DNA of 10,962 bases from Ruminococcus flavefaciens (lineage in GTDB: Bacteria > Bacillota > Clostridia > Oscillospirales > Ruminococcaceae), in NCBI GenBank assembly GCA_002350065.1, contig DEDQ01000029.1, positions 1 through 10,962 on the forward strand, read 5' to 3'. Position numbers and translations under genes: made by a program. The notes under the pieces were generated by a model. That model saw only the letters and a program-made list of their open reading frames with translations, had not been told where the DNA came from and made no database searches. Positions 1 through 5,493 of the stretch are shown piece by piece; the stretch's first letter is position 1, and each line of letters begins with the position of its first letter.

Positions 1-38
1 AGGTCGTCTATCCGTCTTACTATTCCTGTTGCTTTCAT
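1..38 (-). CDS. spoVT: SpoVT/AbrB-type transcription regulator, first 12 codons only
   Basis: Read on the minus strand from position 38, the sequence begins ATG and encodes MKATGIVRRIDDL before it runs off the window edge. This is the very conserved amino terminus of SpoVT and AbrB-family swapped-hairpin DNA-binding regulators. In Bacillus subtilis SpoVT is made in the forespore under sigma G and modulates other sigma G genes. A strong ribosome binding site (GGGAGG on the minus strand, 49-54) lies 10 nt upstream, which fixes the start. The call rests on 12 to 13 residues, so SpoVT versus another AbrB paralogue cannot be fully separated; the forespore-type promoter just upstream favours SpoVT. 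Confidence 0.82.
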   Translation of the reverse strand, partial: MKATGIVRRIDD

Positions 39-46
39 AAAAATAT

Positions 47-78
47 AACCTCCCAAAATCAGTTGACTTTGCGAGGTT
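47..78 (-). promoter_or_regulatory. Hairpin covering the spoVT ribosome binding site
   Basis: On the minus strand AACCTC (73-78) is complementary to GAGGTT (47-52), which contains most of the spoVT Shine-Dalgarno. Between them a second stem can form, CAAAGTC with GATTTTG (one G-U pair) around an AACT loop. The outer arm overlaps the end of the -10 element at 78-84, so RNA starting at the expected point near 71 would lack it, while RNA reading in from upstream would contain it and could hide the binding site. The pairing is visible; the regulatory meaning is inference. Confidence 0.4.
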
Positions 79-106
79 AGTATTTCCGAATCTGGTGGGA
101 TTATGC
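78..106 (-). promoter_or_regulatory. Sigma G/F-like (forespore) promoter of spoVT
   Basis: The minus strand has GCATA (102-106) and AATACTA (78-84) separated by exactly 17 bases. This fits the sigma G pattern of a GNATA-type -35 and a CATNNTA-type -10. Transcription would start near 71, giving a leader of about 33 nt before the spoVT ATG. The same two boxes with the same 17-base gap, but a different spacer sequence, recur at 3966-3994. That independent conservation is the main support. Confidence 0.55.
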
Positions 107-227
107 GGTAAAACAAAAATGGTTTTGTTATGTTTTTTCTTTTCAGCAATTATTGATTTTGTAAAGATATATTTTTCAGCCTCGAATTAAAATCGCACGT
201 TATCTCTAACAGCTTTTGGGATTTCAG

Positions 228-249
228 AAAAGCAAAAGAAGTCTCCTGC
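228..249 (-). terminator. Weak terminator-like hairpin after the GGDEF gene
   Basis: On the minus strand a 7-bp stem with two G-U pairs (243-249 with 232-238, four-base loop) is followed by TTTT at 228-231. It lies about 30 nt past the GGDEF stop codon. It is weak, so some read-through towards spoVT is plausible. Confidence 0.3.
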
Positions 250-277
250 GAGATGAGCGACGGTCTGCCTGCTGATC

Positions 278-1447
278 TTATTCGCCGCGCTGCTTCTTGC
301 GAGCGATCTTGTACTCGTACATGAGACGGTCGGCTTCCTTGAGTTTTTCGTCGAATTGCTCCATCTCAGAAGCGGGGAAGCACACATAGCCGATACTTGC
401 TGTGATATCGAACTGTCTGCCTTTCTGCGAGGCGTTCTTGTCGGCAAGGAAGCGCTCGAAGGAGCTGATACGCTCCCGACCGTCATTGTCGGTCAGCTTG
501 CCCGCAGAAACAACTACGAACTCGTCACCGCCTGTACGTACTGATATATCGTCCTTATCAGATATCGCACGGACAGCCTCCGCAATGGTGATGATACCGA
601 TGTCACCGCTCTCGTGACCGAAGTGGTCGTTGATGTATTTCAGCCCGTCCATGTCGATGACCCATACGATGATATTGTCGTCGGGAGCAATGCGCTCCCT
701 GCGGCGGCTGTACATCATTTCCATGCCGCGGCGGTTGAGCAGACCCGTCATGGAATCGTGTATCGAATAGTCGATGAGCTTGCTCACGACTCTTATCATG
801 TGCAGCGAGTTGTTGACGTTTCTCAGCCACAATGTCGAGATAGCGTCCGCCGAGCGTTTGGCGTCCATAGCGGTTTGCAGGACGGCAAAGCCAATCGTGT
901 CGTCGCTGAAATGCGACGGCAGGAAATAGAAGGTGACGGGCTCGCTGCGCTCCTCATCGAGAGCGGGCAGCATCTGCTCCGTCGGGAATTCGTACTCCCC
1001 GGAATCGGCGGCATAACGCCTTTCAGCGTCGCTCTCCGAGTCGTTCTGCGGGATACACCGCATCACGCAGCGCATTGTCTCGGGGTAGCCCGTCACGCAG
1101 CGCTCCGCAGTATCGCTCCAGTCATTCCTCAGCACGAGATAGAGGCGGCGATACGGCTGAAGCAGGTACGTTACGTCGGTTATCGTGTCCAGTATCTTTT
1201 CCTTGTCCTGAACCGCCGACAGCATTTCAAACATATAGCTCTCGTGAAGTCCCTGCATATCGTTGACCGTCAGGCTGCCGTCGGAGTTCTTTTTCTTCTC
1301 GTCAGGATTCATGCCCTTGCCCTGCATTGCACGTATCTCATCGGCGTCCTGACCGCAGCCGCAGCTTGCTCCGATACACAGACCGTAATGCGGCAGCAGG
1401 TCGACCTCAGCCTCCGGAGCGTCAGGCTCTATGACCTTATGCAGCAT
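278..1447 (-). CDS. Diguanylate cyclase (GGDEF) portion of a split sensor protein
   Basis: The 389-residue frame ends in a complete GGDEF domain (about residues 227-385). It starts at DSMTGLLNRRG, has the metal-binding D265 and the NDHFGH helix, and carries the signature GGDEF at 306-310, so it should make cyclic di-GMP from two GTP. The inhibitory I-site RxxD is not intact: residues 297-300 read DKDD. Residues 1-35 do not look like a natural amino terminus. They match the last helix and the SCGC end of a LacI-like sugar-binding domain, whose body is encoded just upstream in another frame. Residues about 65-215 are probably a GAF-like linker. The first ATG has GGAG five bases upstream, so separate translation is possible, but I think this is the second part of one protein of about 650 residues. 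Confidence 0.75.
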   Translation of the reverse strand: MLHKVIEPDAPEAEVDLLPHYGLCIGASCGCGQDADEIRAMQGKGMNPDEKKKNSDGSLTVNDMQGLHESYMFEMLSAVQDKEKILDTITDVTYLLQPYRRLYLVLRNDWSDTAERCVTGYPETMRCVMRCIPQNDSESDAERRYAADSGEYEFPTEQMLPALDEERSEPVTFYFLPSHFSDDTIGFAVLQTAMDAKRSADAISTLWLRNVNNSLHMIRVVSKLIDYSIHDSMTGLLNRRGMEMMYSRRRERIAPDDNIIVWVIDMDGLKYINDHFGHESGDIGIITIAEAVRAISDKDDISVRTGGDEFVVVSAGKLTDNDGRERISSFERFLADKNASQKGRQFDITASIGYVCFPASEMEQFDEKLKEADRLMYEYKIARKKQRGE

Positions 1448-2160
1448 ATTGACTCCATGAGCCCCATGCCGTAGACATCGGGGTTATATGTCGTGATACT
1501 GACCGTATTAAAAACAGCCTCCTTTGTCGCGTCGTAGCCCGTAACGCGCACCTGCCCGGGCACCTTTACGCCTCCGCTGATAAGGCGGTTTGCAAGTCCG
1601 ACAGCCATGAAGTCGTTCGCGCAGACGACCGCCTCGGGCATTTCGACCTCGCCCGAGAGTATGCGGTCAGCGAACTCCTCGCCGCCCGTATACCAGAAGT
1701 TGCCGTAGAATACGTTATCCTCAGATACGTCGAGTCCCTCCGCTCTCATCTGCTCGCAGAACGCCTCAGCGCGTCCCTCCGAGACAATGTAGTCCTTCTG
1801 ACCCGTGAGTATGTACAGCTTCCGGCAGCCGTGCTCGTTGACGAGATGCTTCACTACGCTGCGGATAGCCTTCCTGTCGTCGGTGAAGGAGGTCGGATAG
1901 TCGGCAAGAGGCAGGTCGAGCGACACCACGGGCTTACGGCATTTCATGCGCAGGTCGGCTTCGAGCTTCTCCAGAACAGTATATACCTGATCCTCTACCA
2001 GCTCCAGCGACGCTACAAGTACGCCGTCCACAAGGTCATAGTTGATGAGGTTGAATATGTTGAGTTCTCCGTTAAGATAGACCTTGTCGGTGTGGCAGAC
2101 CTTCACCATAGGGCTGAAAACCAGCAGGTCGTAGTCATACTTCGCGCACTGTCCGCGCAC
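1429..2160 (-). CDS. LacI/periplasmic-binding-like sensor portion of a split GGDEF protein
   Basis: The 243 residues match the Peripla_BP_3/LacI ligand-binding fold: alternating strands and helices with VDGVLVASLE, KPVVSLDLPLADYP, a CANDFMAVGLANRL segment and VRVTGYDATKEAVFNTVSITTYNPD. There is no helix-turn-helix, so it is a sensor and not a repressor. The start used is a GTG at 2160 with no good ribosome binding site. The amino-terminal beta strand is missing here and can be found in another frame at 2163-2225. The carboxyl end (SICCIRS) departs from the family exactly where the 278-1447 frame picks it up. It overlaps that frame by 19 bases. It reads best as the front part of a sensor-GGDEF fusion broken by frame shifts or by sequence errors. 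Confidence 0.6.
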   Translation of the reverse strand: MRGQCAKYDYDLLVFSPMVKVCHTDKVYLNGELNIFNLINYDLVDGVLVASLELVEDQVYTVLEKLEADLRMKCRKPVVSLDLPLADYPTSFTDDRKAIRSVVKHLVNEHGCRKLYILTGQKDYIVSEGRAEAFCEQMRAEGLDVSEDNVFYGNFWYTGGEEFADRILSGEVEMPEAVVCANDFMAVGLANRLISGGVKVPGQVRVTGYDATKEAVFNTVSITTYNPDVYGMGLMESICCIRS

Positions 2161-2162
2161 GC

Positions 2163-2225
2163 GCTTATTTCAGTTTGATCGAGGATAACACAAACGACCC
2201 AAAATAAATATTTTAAACGATACAT
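2163..2225 (-). pseudogene. Out-of-frame amino terminus of the sensor-GGDEF protein
   Basis: From an ATG at 2223-2225 the minus strand encodes MYRLKYLF followed by WVVCVILDQTE, which looks like the first beta strand of a LacI-like domain. Adding one A to the AAA run at 2168-2170 would join it to NKRVRGQCAKYDYDLLVFS in the sensor frame. No strong ribosome binding site precedes the ATG. The call is an inference from the expected domain shape; the join could also involve more than one missing base. Confidence 0.35.
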
Positions 2226-2229
2226 CTGC

Positions 2230-2258
2230 TTGATTTTCTGCCAACGATATGGTATAAT
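2230..2258 (+). promoter_or_regulatory. Sigma A promoter of the phosphatase gene
   Basis: TTGATT (2230-2235) and TATAAT (2253-2258) are separated by 17 bases, close to the housekeeping consensus. Transcription would begin near 2265, leaving a leader of about 45 nt before the ATG at 2310. Confidence 0.8.
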
Positions 2259-2286
2259 TTTAGGGTTAGACTGTTTATCAGTTCAA
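2257..2286 (-). promoter_or_regulatory. Possible divergent promoter of the sensor-GGDEF gene
   Basis: On the minus strand TTGAAC (2281-2286) and TAAAAT (2257-2262) are 18 bases apart and would drive the sensor-GGDEF frame starting at 2225. The -10 overlaps that of the plus-strand promoter, so the two would compete. The match is ordinary in AT-rich DNA. Confidence 0.25.
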
Positions 2287-2309
2287 AAAAATATAATGGA
2301 GGAATATTC

Positions 2310-3809
2310 ATGAAGAAGTTCACAAAACTGGTGTCCGTTATCTTCACAGTTATGCTGTGCTTGTCCGCAATGTGCGGCATGGCAGCCTTCGCAGAGGACA
2401 CGGCTCCTGTCAAGATCACCGTCAAGGCTGACAAGGATTCGTATTCGCAGGGAGACAAGCTCAAATTCGACGTTTCCGTATCGAACGAGAGCGGCAACGC
2501 GATAGATGAGGTCTCGATACAGGCGAGCCTGCCGGACAAATTCGAGTTCACTGAAAACGAGAAATACAGCGTCAAGCTGTCTGCTAACGAGACAAAGAAA
2601 TACACCGTTTCTGCAAAGCCTGTTGTCAAAAACGGTTCAGACAGCCCGAAGACCGGCGTGTATCCGCCTGTGCTCATTATTGCTGTTGGCGGTATCGCTG
2701 TTATCCTTGCTTTCAAGTCAAAGAAAAGCAAACAGATATTCTCACTGATGATAACTGCTGTTCTCATCGGTTCCCTTTCATTCCACAGCTTCGATACAGC
2801 CGCAAGTGCTGCTGACGCAAAGGAGCTCACCGTAAAGACAGAATTCAAGTACGACAGCAAGAACGAAACTCTCACTCTCAAGGCTAAGTACGAGATCCCC
2901 GCTCAGGAGAAAACGACTGAACCTGCTACAGACCCCAAGCCTTCACAGGTGCTCGACTATAACAAGCAGGCACTCCGCGATGTTACAGGCGTTTCAAATG
3001 CTCGTCAGCTCGGCGGTTATATAAACACCGAGGGAAGAGCTATCAAGCAGAATGTTCTGCTCCGTACAGGCAGCCTTGCACACATCACAGACGACGGCAT
3101 CAAGGCTTTACAGGAGAAATACAAGGTTTCCGATATAATGGACTTCCGCTATGAGCGCGAGCTCAATCCCAACACGACCGACAGGGAAATAGAGGGCATC
3201 GCTCACCATAATATCCCCATGGCTCCGTCAAAGGCAAGGGCTGCGGAGGTATTCTCCAATGACCCCGAGAAGTTTGCAAAGCTTCAGGAGCTCTCACGCA
3301 ATGCGGTCAAACCCGGCGGAAGCATCGCTCTGACTATATTCCAGGCAGAAAACGGTATTGTCAACGCTCACAATGCTGTTGAGTATTTTAAGACCGACGA
3401 AGCTGCCGGCTACTTCCGTGACGCATTCGAGATATTCCTCAACAAGCCCGAGGACGCTGCAATACTCTTCCACTGCGCAGGCGGCAAGGACAGAACAGGT
3501 ATAGTTTCCATGCTCCTGCTCTCTGCTCTCGATTTCGACAAGGATATCATCATGCAGGATTACATGATGACAAACACTGCAAATGCAAAGCAGATAGAGG
3601 AAGTTACTGCGGCTGCTGAGGAGTACACAGACGACCCCGAGCTCCGCTACAACATCATCTACAGCGCTGCTGTATATCCGGAGCTCATGGAGGAGAACAT
3701 TGACTACTTTACAAAGCAGTACGGCTCTGTAAAGGGATTCCTCCGCGAAAAGGCAGGTCTTACAGACGAGGACTTCGCAAAGCTGAAGGAGCTCTATCTC
3801 GAGGACTGA
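2310..3809 (+). CDS. Secreted, membrane-anchored tyrosine-type protein phosphatase with internal sortase-like motif
   Basis: The 499-residue protein starts at an ATG with GGAGG seven bases upstream (2298-2302). A signal peptide (residues 1-28, cut after AFA) is followed by a small beta-sandwich domain (about 30-105). Then come SPKTG (112-116), a hydrophobic segment (118-135), KSKKSK (136-141) and a second hydrophobic segment (142-159). Residues about 215-499 are a Y_phosphatase3-type (PF13350) phosphatase with the P-loop HCAGGKDRTG: nucleophile C389 and R395 of the CX5R motif, with an upstream MDFRYERE segment like the family's DLR..E. The predicted topology puts both soluble domains outside the cell. 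Substrates could be phosphotyrosine, phosphoserine or phospholipid; the sequence does not decide. It appears to be a single-gene unit with its own promoter and terminator. Confidence 0.85.
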   Translation: MKKFTKLVSVIFTVMLCLSAMCGMAAFAEDTAPVKITVKADKDSYSQGDKLKFDVSVSNESGNAIDEVSIQASLPDKFEFTENEKYSVKLSANETKKYTVSAKPVVKNGSDSPKTGVYPPVLIIAVGGIAVILAFKSKKSKQIFSLMITAVLIGSLSFHSFDTAASAADAKELTVKTEFKYDSKNETLTLKAKYEIPAQEKTTEPATDPKPSQVLDYNKQALRDVTGVSNARQLGGYINTEGRAIKQNVLLRTGSLAHITDDGIKALQEKYKVSDIMDFRYERELNPNTTDREIEGIAHHNIPMAPSKARAAEVFSNDPEKFAKLQELSRNAVKPGGSIALTIFQAENGIVNAHNAVEYFKTDEAAGYFRDAFEIFLNKPEDAAILFHCAGGKDRTGIVSMLLLSALDFDKDIIMQDYMMTNTANAKQIEEVTAAAEEYTDDPELRYNIIYSAAVYPELMEENIDYFTKQYGSVKGFLREKAGLTDEDFAKLKELYLED

Positions 3810-3830
3810 GCCTGTATCATAATGCATAAT

Positions 3831-3868
3831 AAAGCGGCTGCAAGGAGCTTTCCCTGCAGCCGCTTTTT
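3831..3868 (+). terminator. Rho-independent terminator of the phosphatase gene
   Basis: GCGGCTGCA (3834-3842) pairs perfectly with TGCAGCCGC (3855-3863), extended by AAA/TTT, and runs into TTTTT at 3864-3868. A short GGA/TCC stem continues inside the loop. It lies 22 nt after the stop codon. Confidence 0.92.
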
Positions 3869-3879
3869 GCATCGTTGAT

Positions 3880-3908
3880 AAAAACGGAGACCACTTCCGC
3901 AGTCTCCG
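3880..3908 (-). terminator. Minus-strand terminator of the small unit
   Basis: On the minus strand CGGAGAC (3902-3908) pairs with GTCTCCG (3885-3891) around a 10-base loop and is followed by TTTTT at 3880-3884. The phosphoglycosyl transferase has its own terminator at 4005-4032, so this second minus-strand terminator suggests transcription starting between the two. Confidence 0.7.
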
Positions 3909-3960
3909 CATTGTTTTATTCCATTTTCATTGTAACCGCCCAAAATCATTTTGGCTTTGT
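3880..3960 (-). ncRNA. Candidate forespore small RNA (about 80 nt) sharing the spoVT leader
   Basis: A forespore-type promoter (3966-3994) would start RNA near 3959 and a terminator ends it near 3880. The first 30 or so bases closely match the spoVT leader, including TGATTTTGGG and GGTTA followed by ATGAAA, but the ribosome binding site is changed from GGGAGG to GGGCGG. The only frame at the equivalent ATG is MKME and stop, so no real protein is encoded. It may be a regulatory RNA or the worn remains of a duplicated spoVT control region. The boundaries are inferred from promoter and terminator positions only. Confidence 0.35.
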
Positions 3961-3972
3961 GAGGTTAGTATT
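3936..3972 (-). repeat. Second copy of the spoVT leader/promoter sequence
   Basis: This segment matches the region around 48-84: CCCAAAATCA, a variable middle, CTTTG, then GAGGTTAGTATTTC (plus-strand sense). The middle differs by one base in length. Similarity drops in the promoter spacer and returns at the -35 box, as expected for conserved function and not for a recent copy. Confidence 0.6.
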
Positions 3973-3994
3973 TCTGGTAACATTTTTATTATGC
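3966..3994 (-). promoter_or_regulatory. Orphan sigma G/F-like promoter
   Basis: The minus strand has GCATA (3990-3994) and AATACTA (3966-3972), 17 bases apart, identical in both boxes and spacing to the spoVT promoter at 78-106. It points into the gap between two convergent genes, away from any coding region except the antisense of the phosphatase gene. Confidence 0.45.
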
Positions 3995-4004
3995 GTATAA
4001 CAAC

Positions 4005-4032
4005 AAAAAGCAGCACCATAAAATGGTGCTGC
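4005..4032 (-). terminator. Rho-independent terminator of the phosphoglycosyl transferase gene
   Basis: A perfect 10-bp stem (4010-4019 with 4023-4032, three-base loop) is followed on the minus strand by TTTTT at 4005-4009. It begins six bases after the stop codon at 4039-4041. Confidence 0.92.
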
Positions 4033-4038
4033 TAAAAA

Positions 4039-4926
4039 TCACTTTGCTCCCTTGCGAAGTATAACTGCAGCCGCCGTTTTGAACATAAGCTTGAGGTCAA
4101 GACCCGCGCTGCGAGTCTTTATGTAGCGTACATCTCCCTCGACCCATTTGTCGAATTCCATGTCGCTTCGTCCTTCTGTCTGGCAGATACATGAAAGTCC
4201 GCCCTTGACAAGAAGTCTGTCCATCTGCTCAGGAGTATAAAGAACCACTTCTCTCGGAAGAGGCGGTCTCGGTCCGATAATGGACATATCACCTCTCAAA
4301 ACATTGAAAAACTGCGGCAGTTCATCTATTGATGTTTTACGTATAAACTTGCCTATACGAGTAACTCGCGGGTCGTCATCGCTCTTGAAAGCAAGTCCGT
4401 CGGACTGGTTTTCCTTCTGAACTTCAGCGAATCTTGCCTCTGCGTCCATACACATCGAGCGCAGCTTGTACATCTTGAAGGGCTTGCCGTCCTTGGTGAG
4501 ACGCACCTGCGAAAAGAACGGATTTCCCTTATCGTCCAGATAAATGATAAGAGCCACTACTCCGATAGGCAGAGCAAGGACTGTCAGAGCTCCTGCTGAA
4601 GCCACGATATCGAATGCGCGCTTGGCAAACTCGAATCCCTTTCCGCCCCTCGGCTTGACCTTGGTATGCTTCAGAGTATTTGATACGCCCAAATGAAGAA
4701 GGCTGAGCGCACGGTCATCGAAATTGAGTATCGGATACTCTGTAACGCCTGACTTTCCGGGAAGTGTAGGCTTAGGCTCTTCACCTTTTTCAAGTTTGTC
4801 AAGGACCTCCTGAGTTACGTCATTTTCAGAGAGAAGGATTTCATTTGCACGTTTTATTTCAAACATATCCTTTATCACTTCTCCCTCCGAATTATTTCTG
4901 ATAACATTCACATTGGTTGCTTGCAT
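4039..4926 (-). CDS. Undecaprenyl-phosphate sugar-1-phosphate transferase (monotopic, WcaJ/PglC type)
   Basis: This 295-residue bacterial sugar transferase (PF02397) moves a sugar-1-phosphate from a nucleotide sugar to undecaprenyl phosphate, the first membrane step in making a capsule, exopolysaccharide or glycoprotein glycan. The catalytic core is about residues 100-290. It has KRAFDIV before one hydrophobic membrane-dipping segment (about 106-129), FKMYKLRSM (150-158), the DE catalytic pair at D201-E202 inside KTSIDELPQF, and RGDMSIIGPRPPLPRE. The first 100 residues are hydrophilic and not recognised; the multi-helix front half of long WcaJ-type enzymes is absent. The start is supported by GGAGG eight bases upstream (4935-4939). 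No other glycan genes adjoin it, so it is an orphan initiator here. The sugar is unknown. Confidence 0.9.
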   Translation of the reverse strand: MQATNVNVIRNNSEGEVIKDMFEIKRANEILLSENDVTQEVLDKLEKGEEPKPTLPGKSGVTEYPILNFDDRALSLLHLGVSNTLKHTKVKPRGGKGFEFAKRAFDIVASAGALTVLALPIGVVALIIYLDDKGNPFFSQVRLTKDGKPFKMYKLRSMCMDAEARFAEVQKENQSDGLAFKSDDDPRVTRIGKFIRKTSIDELPQFFNVLRGDMSIIGPRPPLPREVVLYTPEQMDRLLVKGGLSCICQTEGRSDMEFDKWVEGDVRYIKTRSAGLDLKLMFKTAAAVILRKGAK

Positions 4927-4991
4927 CGTTCCACCCTCCGATACTTACAAAGTAATAATCCTATACCTCTACACACAAGAATATGTTTTTC

Positions 4992-5056
4992 TGCCGGACG
5001 TATTCCCGTATCAAAGACCTATCCTCACACGGATAATATCAGAATCACCGCCGGCA
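4992..5056 (-). promoter_or_regulatory. Possible structured leader of the phosphoglycosyl transferase gene
   Basis: On the minus strand TGCCGG (5051-5056) can pair with CCGGCA (4992-4997), closing a 65-nt segment. Inside is a TATCC/GGATA hairpin (5020-5035, six-base loop) and a weak ACG/CGT hairpin. This is the only GC-rich patch in AT-rich DNA and sits 65 nt before the start codon. I do not recognise a known riboswitch class. No clear sigma A promoter was found for this gene. Confidence 0.28.
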
Positions 5057-5151
5057 AGTAAAAAACTCTTGTTTATTCCGCGCATAAGCGCATACTTTTT
5101 CAATGTTATCTATATTCTCAATATTTTTTACTAATTATCATTTTATTTTTA

Positions 5152-5180
5152 TTGCACAATGAGTATAATATTATTATAAC
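5152..5180 (+). promoter_or_regulatory. Possible sigma A promoter in intergenic DNA
   Basis: TTGCAC (5152-5157) and TATAAC (5175-5180) are 17 bases apart. A start near 5187 would transcribe about 275 nt up to the hairpin at 5433-5462. The surrounding DNA is very AT-rich, so a chance match is possible. Confidence 0.4.
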
Positions 5181-5212
5181 CTCAGAAGCTAAAAAAAGCA
5201 AGCGGTAAAATT

Positions 5213-5434
5213 ATGCAATCACAAATCAATGCTATTTTTTGTCGCTTTCCACAAAAATATCATAGTGTTTCCATTCAATATAGCTCACAAAATATTACAA
5301 AAGGAATAATTCCACCGCCTTTTCACAAAAAGTATATACTAAAAGTACTGTTCAATTATATTATCAGCATTGTAATAATATTTTTATACCATAAAATATT
5401 CCACATTCAGAGCGTTTTTCAAAATATATTTTAA
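5213..5434 (+). CDS. Doubtful small membrane protein
   Basis: An open frame of 73 codons lies between the possible promoter at 5152-5180 and the hairpin at 5433-5462, with its stop overlapping the hairpin base. It has one hydrophobic stretch (about residues 44-59, FNYIISIVIIFLY). There is no good ribosome binding site before the ATG, the codon use is simply AT-rich, and I recognise no family. The rest of 4940-5430 shows no other gene. It is listed mainly because the spacing resembles a transcription unit; a non-coding RNA is equally possible. Confidence 0.15.
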   Translation: MQSQINAIFCRFPQKYHSVSIQYSSQNITKGIIPPPFHKKYILKVLFNYIISIVIIFLYHKIFHIQSVFQNIF

Positions 5435-5462
5435 GCCAGTGCAATGTGAAATGCACTGGCTT
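5433..5462. terminator. Hairpin after the anti-sigma gene
   Basis: AAGCCAGTGCA (5433-5443) pairs perfectly with TGCACTGGCTT (5452-5462) around an eight-base loop. It lies 31 nt past the anti-sigma stop. Neither side has a clean T run (AAAATATATTTT on the minus strand, ATTCATCG on the plus), so efficiency is uncertain. The 11-base arm is identical to that of the terminator at 9958-9985. Confidence 0.5.
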
Positions 5463-5493
5463 ATTCATCGTTCTTTCTCCGGAAAGCATGAGC

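Noticed and set aside
45..106. Known riboswitch class (cyclic di-GMP, preQ1) for the repeated leader
   Set aside because: The CGCAAAG stretch recalls cyclic di-GMP-I aptamers, but the rest of that aptamer core is absent. The segment is too short, and promoter boxes explain much of the conservation.
112..129. AACAAAA/TTTTGTT inverted repeat as a terminator
   Set aside because: The stem has a single G-C pair and so would be unstable. It may just reflect AT-rich promoter DNA upstream of the spoVT -35 box.
614..1474. Long plus-strand open frame of 286 codons opposite the GGDEF gene
   Set aside because: The minus-strand reading has clear GGDEF motifs, whereas this frame has no recognisable family and an odd His/Val/Arg-rich composition. 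It is a shadow of high-GC codon use.
3294..3911. Minus-strand open frame of 205 codons antisense to the phosphatase
   Set aside because: It lies opposite the catalytic domain of a clearly real gene and has no recognisable motif. RNA from the orphan forespore promoter would also be stopped at 3880-3908 before entering most of it.
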